From Astropecten irregularis (lineage: Eukaryota > Echinodermata > Asteroidea > Paxillosida > Astropectinidae), in the NCBI GenBank assembly GCA_963971285.1, contig OZ020254.1, positions 3,720,001 through 3,784,000 on the forward strand: a stretch of DNA of 64,000 bases, in the 5' to 3' direction. The first letter of the stretch is position 1. Each line of letters starts with the position of its first letter. The translations under genes were made by a program, and so were the position numbers. Under the pieces are notes generated by a model. That model was not told the DNA's origin. It ran no database searches and saw only the letters and a program-made list of their open reading frames with translations. Positions 10,101-20,318 of this stretch are shown here, one piece after another.

Positions 10101-13100
10101 AAAAGGTTCAATGAAATTTTGTGGCAGAGGTATTCGTAGGCAGAACACATTTTTGTATGTAAGTTTAGAAATTAGGGATGAGGCATCCTCTGAGCAGTGA
10201 ACAGAGAAAATGAGTCTCGCTGCACGTTTTTTAAAGTGATTCTGAACAGCCCAACATATTTGGGCACCGTATGGGACTGAAATTTTCACAGATGACTGTC
10301 ACTGTATCTTCCTTGATATTTTTGCCCAATAATCTGTATTTCTTTGACAAAAACCAAAAAATGATACTACCTTTAAGGAGAAATGCACATCTTGTCCTGC
10401 ACCACTGTCTGTGCCCATCTTAAATCACTCTGCCTGTCCTTCTAATTCCGGAGTTGTTTGCTTTTTGGGGTCTGTTTTATTATTTTGTTTCATGTTATTT
10501 CTATACAAACTTCCTCAGGTATTCTGTGGCTATTTTGTGGGACACTGGGAGCAAAGTAGGGGACCTTATTACGAGCACCAAGCCATGTAATTCAATTGAC
10601 TTCAAGCAGACGCGTCCCTTCCGCGTAGCAGTTGCATCAGAGGACATGGCCACGGCTTTCTATCAGGGACCGCCCTTCAAACATGACAAAAATTTGAAAG
10701 TGAGTTTCAGTTAAATAATGGTACATTAGAACGCCTTCTAAAACAATCACAACTATACCGAACATTTGGCATGTATAGGGAACATCATCTTTGTCTCCCA
10801 ATGTTTGTGTACAATACATACCCAATATGGTTCTTTAGATCACTATAACAAACAGCCACTATACATGCCTCGAAATATTCACTAGACCATGGACTGAGAC
10901 CATGTATCTAGTGATTTCAGTGTCGGTCCAGTAAAGTGTGTACTGCACTAGTCCAGCTGTCTAGTGATTTTGTTTTCCTTGCTCAAAAATGATGCCTAAA
11001 TTGATGATTTTTCACACAATATTGCATACAATTACAGTTTTCCTATGTATGAATGCCCCAGGTCTAGGGAAAAAAGTTCAGGTCTAGTAAAATGCTTCAG
11101 TAACTAGACCTGCTGTCAAGAGCTTTTTTCTTCACGAAATTCAAGCCCTGCTAAAACGGACAATATCTGTGCATCCCGCAACGTTCGTTGTAATGACGTT
11201 CCACTGTACTTTGAAATGATATTGTTGAAACAGAATGGGCATAAACCTACAAAATGGACATTTACAAAATGATTCTATTTCTAACTTTTTGTTTTCTCCT
11301 CTTGCTCAGGATCACTTAAATTTTGTTAACACTGTGCGGTTCTCTCCCGATGGTAATTTCCTTGCCACAGGAAGTTCTGATAAAACGGTAAGATAACAGA
11401 TATCCACACTCATTCTATTCCTACCCTATTAAAATAAGGAAATACAAACTAAATAAACTGCTGCAAACTGCTCTTTAAGCAAAATAATGACCAGTCAAGT
11501 TTTCTTTGTTCACTTTCCAATTACTTTAAATTCAGTCAGTTTCCCTTGTGGTTATTTGATGATTGTATTAATTAAAAAGCCGTATCCTCTTTGAGTGATC
11601 CCCCATGTACCGTTCCCAGGTTGCAGCATTGCTGCGCATATCAGTGAAATGATCCCTGGGATATGCCGGTGTGTGCAAGGTTTCATGGCTTCTGGCTCCC
11701 AAACGAACAAAGATCGGGGTCACCACCAGCGTAGGGTTGGATGGCTCAGTTGGTAGAGCGCCTGTATGGTATTCAGGAGGTCGCCAGTTCAAATCCCGCT
11801 CCAGTCAATTTTTCTTTGTTCTCTTTCCAATGAAAGTAATGACCTGAAATATATCAAATGCTTGGAGTTAGGATGGCCTGACGTTTCAAACGTGCAAGCA
11901 TAGAGGAAAAAACCTGCTAGGATTGAAACGTCAGGCCCTAATAACTCCAAGCAAAAAAAAAGGAAATATTCATAATTCAGGTCAGTGTTTGTGCATTCAT
12001 ATAGCCAAGTTGAATAAGTGAGTTTAAAACATTTTAATACAAGTCATCATTGTTTTAAGAAAAATGGAGGGGAAAATGTCCAAAAAAATTTGCACACACA
12101 TAGAATTCATGTTTTGTTCAATTCTCGGATGAATTCGGCGCGAAAGTTTTTAAGTAAACATTGCTCCACTTCATTCCGTTTGTTAGAAGAAAACAGTATA
12201 GTATGAAGAAAAGGATACTTTAAAAAATTACTTTAAAAAAAGTTTAACATTGAGGTCATGTTTTGGTTTCTTGAAGGTGTATATTTACTCGGGTAAGGAA
12301 GGTGAATTGATAGCTGCTCTGAAGGATGGTGAGACGGCTCACAAAGGCGGAATTTACTCGGTGAGTACCGTTGGAGTGTGACACGAAGTTCACGACCACA
12401 CAAGGGCAGTAGACGAGCCTAGTCTCGGGAAAGGTCGCGGATGTCACGTGCACCGATCCGACTTCACAATATACTATCCACCATTACTGCAGTGTCCCTG
12501 CCTGCCTTTTGTCCGGCAACAAAAGAATTTACGCTCCGCCGCACTCTATAATTGCATGGTGTACGTCCCCTAATCATGGGACGTACGCCCTGCAATATAG
12601 AGTGTGGCAGACATAAATTCTTTTGTTGCCGGACGAAAGACAGACGGGCACACTGCAGTAATGGCGGGTGTTTCCTACCTCCTGTCGGATCGTGTATAAA
12701 AAAAATTCCAATGTCATAGTTCTCCCTATTAGTCCACATAGGTCATTTGACACCACAAGTAGCCATCTTGGAGGGCTGAATGCCAAGGTGATATAAAGAC
12801 GCGCTCGCCATTGTTAACTAAATCTTTTGTGACAACAATTGTAACACCATTGTATCTGGCCTGGTAAGATGGCTTGTGGCCTCAGTCGACACAAAAGCAT
12901 TGCAAGTCTAGATTGTATGACGTCCGTGGGAAAGGTAGGCTTTGAGATTTTGCCCAAATGACAGATAGCAAGGTTACTTTGGGATTATTTTGTTTTGCAT
13001 TTAGTAATCGCCAGTTTATACATTGGCAGTACTCAAACTTGGGTAACTTGTGCTCAAATCCTTATTGTGAGTCAACTTAATACTGAAAAAAAACTTGCAG

Positions 13101-16100
13101 TTTGGCAAAGGGGTTGGTTATAAGGCAAATTTACAAAAGGCGAATTTGATACCACGAAGAGCACCCTCGTGCACTGAATGAACCTTACTGATGCTCTGAC
13201 CCGAGAGGTACAATTTTTGTGAAAAAAAAGTAAAAAATTCAATTCAATCATGTGTGTTTTTCTCTTGGCAGTTGAGCTTCAGCCCGGATAGCACTCGGCT
13301 TCTGACTGCATCGGGTGACAAAACCGTCAAACTTTGGGATGTTGAAACCCACCAGGTCATATCGTAAGTAGACTGTGTATTAGACGTGTAAATGGCGCTA
13401 TCTGAGGACAGGATGAAAGTATACACTGCCGGCTTAGAGAACAAAATCAATATCCTTTTCCATCATTTTCATTTTCAAGCATCTTTTTTGACAACTGCCG
13501 TACTAAAATCGTGTACAAAAGTTTTTAGGCGACCGGTAGTTTGCTGCCCTCTATTGTCAGCCCGCTCCAAAAGTCTCCCATTGGGCCTAACATTAATGAT
13601 CATTTTCAAATTAGGCTTGCCCTTCACAGACATGGATGAGCACTGTATACTCAGTGCTTGTGAGTGCACGTGAAAAAATCACATGCTGGCTCAGGTGGGA
13701 TTCGAACCCATGACCTCCTGCTTACTATTAATGCAGATGCCATACCGCTAGGCCACCGAGCTAGCCGGGTTCAGCGGGGTGAATCGAATCCAATATTGCG
13801 ACGGGTACCGCAGTAAATCATGAATATTAAATTAATTTTATTCATTTCGATTTTCATTACAAATTCTAACGTGGGTAAGGATTAATTGTTTGATTTTGTG
13901 GCCGTTGACAGGACATTTGAGATGGGTAATGATGTTGAAGATCAGCAGTTGGCCTGTCTTTGGCAAGGGGACTATATGCTGACGGGTTCAATGTCTGGTT
14001 ACATTAACTACTTGGATAAGAACAATCCTTCCAAACCACTAAGGGTTGTCAAGGTAAGTTTAGGACGTTGTCTTCTTGATTCTTGCCGTGTGACACCGAG
14101 GCTTCGCTTTATAGGCTTAGCTCCAAATTTGGTCGAGTAAGTGAGAAAGCTTTAATATTCAAACTACACACACACACACAAACAAAAAATGAAATAGAAT
14201 CTTGTTAATACAGAATTTTCTTCTTCCGTAAGTGCTGATTCTATGCTTTATTTTAAACATAGGCCATGAAATTGGGCCCCAGTTCATGTGGCAAATTCGT
14301 CAGTCTTTGTCTGTGTTGATAGGTTTATCTAGCTGTGCTGGATTCCTTCAAATATTCCCAATGACATGCCTATACTCAGATGGATTACCCATTACACTAT
14401 TAATAAGCAAGTGGTTGGCAGTTACAAAGTTTTGCATTGGCTCTGGCTCCATTTCATGAATCCATCCTAAAATAACGGGTATCAAAATAGAGGCTTTTGG
14501 CTGCGGTTCGGAAGTAGATTCTCTGCTTTGAAAAAGAAATCAGAGCTTCAGCGTCAATGAAAAGCCACAATCTATATTTCCAGCATATGGATGACAGAGA
14601 CAAAGCCAGAGCCTGAGCCTAAGCCAAGGTTTGAAAAAGGGCCCAGGTAAACTGAGTACAGTACATGTAGTCATTTGAATCGACTTACAATCGGGTTTAG
14701 CAAAGAAAGAACATAGAATTGTCAATTATGTGACTGTTGTGAATGTTTCTTCATTTGGTTTATACCCAGGGACATAACAAGAACATCACCTCCATGACAT
14801 TATCTGAGGATAGGAAGAAAGTATACACTGGCGGCTTGGAGAACAAAATCAATATCCTTTTTCATCAAGAAATTCGCAAAACCATCAGCTGATTGCACAA
14901 AAAACCTGCGTAACTTATCCAACATTTTCTTGCCTATTTTGCACAAGTTATGCCCGTTTTAGGAAACTTATGCAATATTTGTATGTTGCGTTCCGCAACA
15001 TTTGTACGTTGTGTAAGTTATGCAACATTTCATGAAATGGACTACAGTGCTGGATGTTACCAAACACTAAGATTTATATCTTAAGATGAGTTGTCAGTAT
15101 CACCATGGTGATTTTCATTATGACATCACACTTTGCTGAGCAAAGTTAAGATAAGATTGTTTCAAAATCTTCAGATCAGTGAGATTCGTGAAATTGGCCC
15201 CAAGAACCTGACTGGATATTGATTTTGATAATTTTGGGGGTTGATTGATGAAAGTTTTGGAAACCAACTTGGAATTGAACCTGAGACCCGTAGCCCTGAG
15301 CTTGAAGGTTCTATCCACGTTCATGCCGAAAACTTCTTTACACACCGTAGGTCATTCTTTTGTCATTTTTTAAAATCCCTTTTTGATCTCACACACAAAG
15401 CTTAGTTTGATGTGAACCATTCCTTTTTGTAATTTATATTACCAGTTATTCATGTGGTTATTCATTGATAAGGTATGGTGGCCCAGTATGGTCATTGATT
15501 CGGAAGAATTATATTGTCTCTCAATGGCCTTGGATGCCACAACATGCTCTTTCATTGATGGATCCGGACCTTTGCAGTGAAAATACCGGTATATGAAAAA
15601 TGCATTGTGTGACAATTATGCGCTAAAATTTTTTACTCGAAATCACAGAGGTCGGCCTCCACAAAAAGGATCAATGATTGATTTTATTTCTCGAAATTTT
15701 ACAATGGAACTTTTAGCGCTCATCTGAGGTCATAACTCGTTCGGTTTGTCCTGGAATTGATCCTTGACCTCTCACACTGTGCTGGGACGTTGAGACGGGA
15801 GACTGCGATGTTGCTCAAGGAAAAAGCCACTCCAATATGGTGACCGGAATGACCACTGCGACCAGCGACATGTTGGTGTCCGTCGGAATGGACGACAAAG
15901 TCCGATTCATGGATACCGAGAAGATAGAATTTACGTGAGTCATATCAAAACAAGTATCTCCTGTTGCTGGTTCTTTATCCTACTTCAAGTCCTAATCCTT
16001 AATCCTCTGGCTTAATGCCATGTGTATTGGGTTTTCAGTCCCTGCCTGATTTCGTAGGTTTTTACCCAGAATATTACACTGGGGTTTTCCTCCCACCTCT

Positions 16101-19100
16101 GAAACTGTATCTTCTTCTCATCGTCTTTCCATAAAAGGTTTCATCAGGATTTTGAGCTACAATGCCTAGTGTGCTTTTGAGGAATCCTTGGTTTCATAAT
16201 GAATAATAATCATAATATGAATAACCGAGGATGGATAATACTTATGGAGCCATTCCCATAGTGTCGCGCACAAACTTTACTAACATATTTCTAAACATCC
16301 TCCTAACCAATGAACTTGAAATTGACATAATATTGAGAGTATAATATGTCTTTAAATGGTAGCTGATACCTTAGGGCGACAGGGGTGAAAAATGTCAACC
16401 CTGGTCCCGAGCAGGGTTGAACTCACCCCGGAGACAGGGCAATATCGGGGATGGATTGGGGGTAGCTCGGGGGAGAAGGAGGGGTGAGCGTTTCATGTGG
16501 AATTCGTGGCTTATTTTCACCCCTGCGTCGCCTTGGGGCCACCCCCCAAGATTGGTCATGTGGGAAAAAGGCCTTAAAAGGTTGTCCCCCTGTAACTTTT
16601 GTAAGTGTGGGACGGTAGTAAAATTTAAAATTTCTTGAGCATCATTCATTATTGTGGAATGATACCGTTCTTTGTCTTGGTCACAGCGATGACGTCATTG
16701 GCCTCAACAAACAACCTCTGTCTGTCTGCACCAACGGAGACAAAATGGCGGTCGGGACAGTCGAGGAAGTAAGTTTAATACATTTTGGCAGCAGATTTGT
16801 AGTTTTGTTTAAATTCTCTACATGCTGTTTTCAAACTACTTTTATAAGATGCTTGATGTCATTACAAAGCATGAACAATGTACAACATGGTACACGTCTG
16901 CTTCATTTGAATGCAACAATCTGATTGGCTAATGAGCTATCCAATCTTTCCTGTCTTATCCGGGGCCAATTTCATATAGCTGCTAAGCACCAAAATTTGC
17001 TTAAGCACCAACAACCTTGGTCAATAAAAATTAGTATGCCAGCCAAAACTCCTTGTGAATGTTATGCTCAGCCAACAATGGCTGAATACAAGTCAAAAGC
17101 AGTTAAACATTACATGGAAATTTGGTTGGTAATTCTTTTTGATCAAGGAAGACTTTTCATGCTTAAGCAAATCTTGTGCTTAAGCAACTTTATGAAATTG
17201 TCCCTAAGTGTTCGTTGCTCATTTGAAGGACCTAAAGGACATGTACAGGAAATTATCGGACATCTGAGTAACGAGAAAATAGCGAAAACCTGATTTAATT
17301 TTTCGTAAAGACGTAAAGAATGGTTTTGACCTTACCTCGAGATCAAAACTGTTTCCGGTCGTTGTTTTACTAATTTCTGGATAAATACAGCATTTAAGGG
17401 GAAAATATTTTAATGGTATATATAATGTTATATGTAAATCTGTGAACGTTACGTTTGGGTATGTTACCAATCCTGTACTGTACCTTTAAAACTCGACTTT
17501 ACATTCTGATATTTTCTCTGTCGTACTCTCTGGCAGATTTGCGTCTTCAAAGACAAGACCCAGATTCTGACCGAGAAGATTGGCTACGGAGCAAACTCGG
17601 TACATTTCAATCAGTCAGGAAGCCAGATTGCGGTGGGAGGAACAGTAAGTATTGGAGTCATGCTGTGAGAAGTGTTGGTTTAAACTGTAGTGGTTGAATG
17701 CATTGATTTCTGCTTGAGTTTGTGGGGTTTGTGGTGGCTTGGGTCTACTCTTTGGAATGCTTGTTGAATACTTCTTTGAAGGATTCCCTTTCCTTAGAAA
17801 CTGTCACCAATGCTGTACAGTTTTTGGAAGTAACATAGGAGTGTTAGGTCTCAAGCATTGTACGTTTGTGTAGACCGATCCGACGGCACGACATGCCATC
17901 CGCCATGGTTCCTTGCCAAAATGCCTTGAAAGTTTAGTTTGGGCAGTAAAGCTTAGACGTTAGCCATAATAATTCTTCATTTGGGAACAGAGATGGGAGT
18001 ATAAAGTCTCACATATTCGATCAATAAACTAAAAGGTTACCACAGTGGCTCAGGAGCTCAAATCACAGGACAGCAACTCAGCAATAACTCTTGCAAACTC
18101 CACACCAAAATGACAAGCTGTAGTTGATCACCACCTTCCCTTTATTCTGTTTCCCCCTTCAATAGGACAGTAAGGTGCACATCTTTGACGTGACTGATAG
18201 CGGACTGAAGGAGGTGGAACAGCTGACCACCAAAGAAGCTGTTAATGTGGTCAGGTACTCCCCGGATGGGGAACATTTGGCCTGCAACGCTAATAAGAAG
18301 GTCATGCTGTGGAAAGTGGAGGGTTACACGGTGAGTTTACACCTGTACAGTGGGTTTAACGTTGCAGATACACCGACATTGGTCTTTGTTTCCGGCCTAA
18401 CAAAAGCCTCTCCAGTATAAACTGAGGCAACTGTTTTGAAACATTTGACTGATTTCATTGTGTTTCACACCCTGTTATGCGATTTGTCATTGATGTGGTA
18501 TGTTTATAGTAATTTTAATTTGTTGTTTGAAAAAAAAAAATTAAAGTTGATATTTTGTTTTATTTAAATTGTTCAGTTCTGTTACCCTGTGTAAAAAAAG
18601 GTTTCTCACTGGCTTATGATTTAAAATTCATCCAATCAGTTTCCCTTGTAGTTATTTGATAATTATATTAATTAATAAGCCACATCCTCTTTGAGTGATC
18701 CCCATGTACCGTTCACAGGTTGCAGCATTGCTGCGCGTATCAGTGAAATGATCCTTGGGCTATGGCAGTGTGTGCGTGGTTTCATGGCTTCTGACTGCCA
18801 AACGAACAAAAATAAATGACTATTGGGATCACCACCAATGTAGGGCTGGATAGCTCAGTTGGTACAGCGCCTGTACGGTATTCAGGAGGTCACCGGTTCG
18901 AATCCCGCTCCAGTCAATTTTTCTTTGTTCACTTTTCAATGACTTTAAATTCAGTCAGTTTCCCTTTTGGTTATTTGATGTTTACGATATTTGTTATTTT
19001 TGTGTTCAGCCGGTCATCACTTACTGGTCCGGTCAATATGGCCGTGTTACATCTTTGGAATGGAGTGCTGACAGTAAAGCTTTTGCAACAGGTGGAGTGG

Positions 19101-19728
19101 ATAGCAGCATTGGTGTGTGGAAGTTAGACCAGCCGAAAACTAACAACATCATCAGTGGTAAATTTCACTGGAACTTTTCTTGTTTAGAAGTATAATACAT
19201 GATTGGTAAAGTTCACAGAACAGCACTCACACTTTGTCTGGTCAAACATGTACATGTACATGTACATTACACACCTGTGAAAATTTGAGCTGAATAGGAC
19301 ATCTGAGTCTAGAAACAGACTCAATTTTTTTTATAAAACTTAAAGAATGGTTTTGATCTTACCCCAAGATCAAAACTGTTTTCGTCTTTGTTTTACTAAT
19401 TTCTGGATAAATACACCATTTCAGGCAGAAATATTTTAAATGTATGTTTCTACCAGCACCATCTTCATACCCTGAAAAATATACGTAGATCTGTGAACAT
19501 TTCTGTTTGGGTATGTTACCAATCCTGTACTGTACCTTTAGGTGTGTAGTCTTGTGAGAGTCAGCTTATAACATGATGCACATAATTTCATGCCGAACAT
19601 TTTATCGTTTTTATTTGTCACCAGGTGCCCACCCGAAACAAGTCATTACAGGTATCGCCTGGCTGGACAGCAACACCATACTGACCGCTTCCCACGACAA
19701 ATGCCTCAGGCAGTGGACATTGGAATAG
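7164..19728 (+). CDS. WDR1: WD repeat-containing protein 1 / actin-interacting protein 1
   Basis: Coding exons: 7164-7185, 8190-8311, 9075-9165, 9558-9705, 10519-10699, 11310-11387, 12277-12360, 13272-13363, 13912-14053, 14770-14851, 15778-15934, 16687-16768, 17537-17644, 18166-18330, 19010-19157 and 19625-19728 (TAG). The reading frame is continuous through all junctions and gives 601 residues, close to the 606 of human WDR1. Conserved stretches include [90 protein letters not shown] and [11 protein letters not shown]. The family folds as two seven-bladed WD propellers and, with cofilin/ADF, severs and disassembles actin filaments in the cytoplasm. All introns are GT-AG except intron 10, which is AT-AC. 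The start follows a TATA-like box and CArG cluster and opens with the family-typical MP. Confidence in identity is very high; single splice choices are well constrained by phase and by homology. Confidence 0.97.
7186..8189. other. WDR1 intron 1 and its repeat fragments
   Basis: This is a GTGAGT-CAG intron. At about 7735-7790 it holds a fragment (ACCCAGTATTAACAGGGGCG followed by a GTCGAC core) related to the fold-back element at 61915-62041. Around 7590-7650 lies a GGCACGAAGGCC-type repeat fragment. No gene is supported. Confidence 0.5.
8381..8588. mobile_element. MITE, GCCAATTTCATAGAGCTGC family, copy 1
   Basis: The left end reads GCCAATTTCATAGAGCTGC and the right end its imperfect complement, GAGCTCTATGACATTGGCCC. 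The motif GCTTAAGCAC occurs near both ends. It lies in WDR1 intron 2. Further copies are at 16963-17204 and 25265-25487. It is non-coding, and a poly-G tract of about 15 bases precedes it. Confidence 0.8.
8727..8877. mobile_element. Fold-back MITE (GGGGCCGATTTCATTAA)
   Basis: The ends GGGGCCGATTTCATTAA and TTAGTGAAATCGGCCCC are inverted copies. Internal arms ATGATCGCTAAAGCC-like are also complementary, so the element folds into a hairpin. It lies in WDR1 intron 2 directly beside another element at 8878-9008. Confidence 0.8.
8878..9008. mobile_element. MITE (TAACTCGAGTTACGATC family), copy 1
   Basis: It contains CATAACTCGAGTTACGATCA and ends GTGAAATCGACCCCTGG. Copies at 52133-52282 and, inverted, 52474-52617 share the same internal text. 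Its termini resemble those of the element at 8727-8877, suggesting a common transposase source. Confidence 0.75.
9761..10037. mobile_element. MITE with (GGCTCC)n terminal arms, copy 1
   Basis: The ends GTCTTTCTCAAAGCTCGGCT and AGCTGAGCTTTGAGAAAAGC are inverted copies. The arms are expanded hexamer runs of the GGCTCC/GGCTCT kind, and the centre carries TTTGATACCCGTAATTTTA. Other copies lie at 14432-14645, 25995-26165, about 44195-44350 and 44353-44606. The arms create long Ala-Pro or Pro-Lys-Pro-Glu frames that are not genes. It lies in WDR1 intron 4. Confidence 0.85.
10195..10376 (-). mobile_element. Partial MITE, TTAA-flanked family
   Basis: It contains GGGCACCGTATGGGACTGAA and ends AATGATACTACCTTTAA, like the right ends of 48888-49229 and 57668-57991. 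The other half is missing. It lies in WDR1 intron 4. Confidence 0.7.
10724..11206. mobile_element. Second pogo-like MITE copy, split by another insertion
   Basis: The outer parts match 3224-3413: ACTATACCGAACATTTGGC on the left, and CTGTGCATCCCGCAACG and CCACTG on the right. TA flanks the element (10722-10723 and 11207-11208). About 280 bases, from roughly 10870 to 11150, are foreign and are bounded by CCTCGAAAT and CACGAAATTCAAGCC, a second inserted element. It lies in WDR1 intron 5. Confidence 0.7.
11500..11830 (+). repeat. tRNA-derived repeat, copy 1
   Basis: A body with CCTCTTTGAGTGATCCCC and CAGGTTGCAGCATTGCTGC is followed at 11737-11806 by a tRNA-like segment: A-box TGGCTCAGTTGGTAGAGC, anticodon loop ATGGTAT and B-box GTTCAAATCCC, with an acceptor stem that pairs. 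The loop would read GGT (Thr) and the arm resembles tRNA-Thr. The B-box has a mismatch, no CCA-type 3' context is seen, and the segment is part of a dispersed repeat. I therefore call it SINE-like and not a functional tRNA gene. It lies in WDR1 intron 6. Confidence 0.75.
11857..11955. mobile_element. Short palindromic repeat (GAAACGTCAGGCCC)
   Basis: TGCTTGGAGTTAGG on the left and CCTAATAACTCCAAGCA on the right are inverted, with GGCCTGACGTTTC and GAAACGTCAGGCC inside. Single arms recur at about 52715-52760, 53755-53880, 55078-55112, 56635-56690 and 63085-63120. It lies in WDR1 intron 6. Confidence 0.75.
12449..12699. mobile_element. Palindromic MITE (GATCCGACGGC family), second copy
   Basis: Same architecture as 683-941: CCATTACTGCAGTGTCC on one side and CACTGCAGTAATGG on the other, a TTTTGTCCGGCAACAAAAGA core motif and a GGATCGTGTATA end. 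It lies in WDR1 intron 7. Confidence 0.85.
13390..13465 (+). pseudogene. Decayed partial copy of WDR1 exon 10 with its U12 donor
   Basis: Bases 13392-13449 match the last 58 bases of WDR1 exon 10 (14794-14851) with 7 mismatches. The match runs on through the AT-AC donor ATATCCTTTTC into about 16 bases of intron. It lies between exons 8 and 9, about 1.4 kb upstream of the real exon. The first 24 bases of the exon are missing, a TAA stands directly before the copied segment, and using the nearby TTAG as an acceptor after exon 8 would run into TGA. It cannot be a working alternative exon. Confidence 0.85.
13684..13772 (-). repeat. tRNA-derived SINE-like repeat or tRNA pseudogene
   Basis: The minus strand reads GGCTAGCTCGGTGGCCTAGC (A-box-like) and then GGGTTCGAATCCCACC (perfect B-box). 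The expected anticodon stem-loop is too long and the acceptor stem mispairs, so a functional tRNA is unlikely. It lies in WDR1 intron 8. Confidence 0.65.
14432..14645. mobile_element. MITE with (GGCTCC)n arms, 5'-eroded copy
   Basis: It retains TTGGCTCTGGCTCC, AAAATAACGGGTATC, CAGCATATGGATGACAGAGA and the AAAAAGGGCCC end of the 9761-10037 family. It lies in WDR1 intron 9. Confidence 0.75.
14852..15777 (+). other. AT-AC (U12-type) intron 10 of WDR1
   Basis: The intron begins ATATCCTTT, the consensus for AT-AC minor-spliceosome introns. It ends with the branch-site match TCCTTGAC (15762-15768 region) about 10 bases before an AC terminus at 15776-15777. No AG exists at a position that would keep the frame or the conserved WD sequence. 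With this boundary the exons join in phase 1 to give NKIMCWDVETG, which aligns with the human HINYWDSETG position. The sequence evidence for U12 splicing is strong; the spliceosome itself is not visible in the window. Confidence 0.9.
15935..16686. other. WDR1 intron 11, no clear element
   Basis: GTGAGT-CAG intron. A GC-richer stretch at 16390-16600 keeps frames open on both strands but has no recognisable domain, start context or splice signals. I see nothing else. Confidence 0.5.
16963..17204. mobile_element. MITE, GCCAATTTCATAGAGCTGC family, copy 2
   Basis: The ends are GGGGCCAATTTCATATAGC and ACTTTATGAAATTGTCCC, with GCTTAAGCA near both termini. It lies in WDR1 intron 12 and is followed by a fragment of the CTGTACTGTACCT family at 17250-17487. 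Confidence 0.8.
17250..17487 (+). mobile_element. MITE, AATCCTGTACTGTACCT family, 5'-truncated copy
   Basis: It begins inside the element at ATCGGACATCTGAG and runs to the intact 3' end TCCTGTACTGTACCT. It lies in WDR1 intron 12. Confidence 0.75.
18620..18985 (+). repeat. tRNA-derived repeat, copy 2
   Basis: Same layout as 11500-11830. The tRNA-like part is at about 18841-18917 with A-box TAGCTCAGTTGG and a perfect B-box GGTTCGAATCC. The acceptor arms GGCTGGA and TCCAGTC pair, but position 33 of the loop is C instead of T. The body text TTTCCCTTNTGGTTATTTGAT occurs both before and after the tRNA-like part, so the repeat looks head-to-tail. It lies in WDR1 intron 14. Confidence 0.75.
19187..19540 (+). 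mobile_element. MITE, AATCCTGTACTGTACCT family, copy 3
   Basis: Nearly complete copy from GTATAATACATGATTGG to TCCTGTACTGTACC in WDR1 intron 15, with the internal TTACCCCAAGATCAAAACTG motif. Confidence 0.8.
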
Positions 19729-20318
19729 AGCGGTCATCCTGAATGAGGCAAGGTCAAAGGTCACCTTGAGCTTAAACAAAAATGGTCCAGTCACTATATC
19801 TGTATTTTGGGGTTGTTGTTTTTATTAATAAAGGCAATTATTTTCTTATTTATAACCATTTCAATTCCAGGCGTTATACAATTCTAATTGCTTTGAAAGT
19901 CAGCAGACTTCTTACTGCCTTTTTCATGATTGCCCCAGATATGCACATTGTATACTCACTAAATCCTTGCCAAGTTCTCTTTATTTCCGAAAAATTTTCC
20001 TCCGATTTTCCCAACGTGCTCCCTTAGATGTAACTCAGATTGTTACGGGAATTAAAGAATCCGGGTTCTTTTTTCTTTGCTTTTTTTTTTTTTAAGTACT
20101 TGATAGGTTTCACCACTTCCTAGCTCCATGATTTCACTATGCTTTGGTTAGGAGACCATGATGAGGACTAGAGCAGGCTAGTTGAAACGTTGAGACCTTA
20201 CAAGAAGTGCGAACAAAATAGAAGTGCAAATGTACGAACGATTCTTACATGGTGTTTCCGCAAAACGATCCACATACCAATTGTCACCATACAAAGCCTC
20301 AAATCTTTCTTGTTATTA
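19729..20318 (+). other. WDR1 3' UTR and flank
   Basis: The sequence after the TAG contains an AATAAA at 19827-19832, a possible early polyadenylation signal giving a 3' UTR of roughly 120 nt. Others further right are possible. An oligo-T run at about 20079-20093 follows. No other feature is seen. Confidence 0.5.

Noticed and set aside
14848..14892. Reading exon 10 of WDR1 on to the TGA at about 14890 as a truncated protein
   Set aside because: The WD sequence resumes in phase at 15778 after an AT-AC intron with proper donor, branch site and acceptor.
18841..18917. Functional tRNA-Thr(GGT) gene
   Set aside because: The cloverleaf is plausible, but position 33 is C, the segment is embedded in a dispersed repeat with decayed relatives, and no terminator typical of a single tRNA gene is set off from the repeat.
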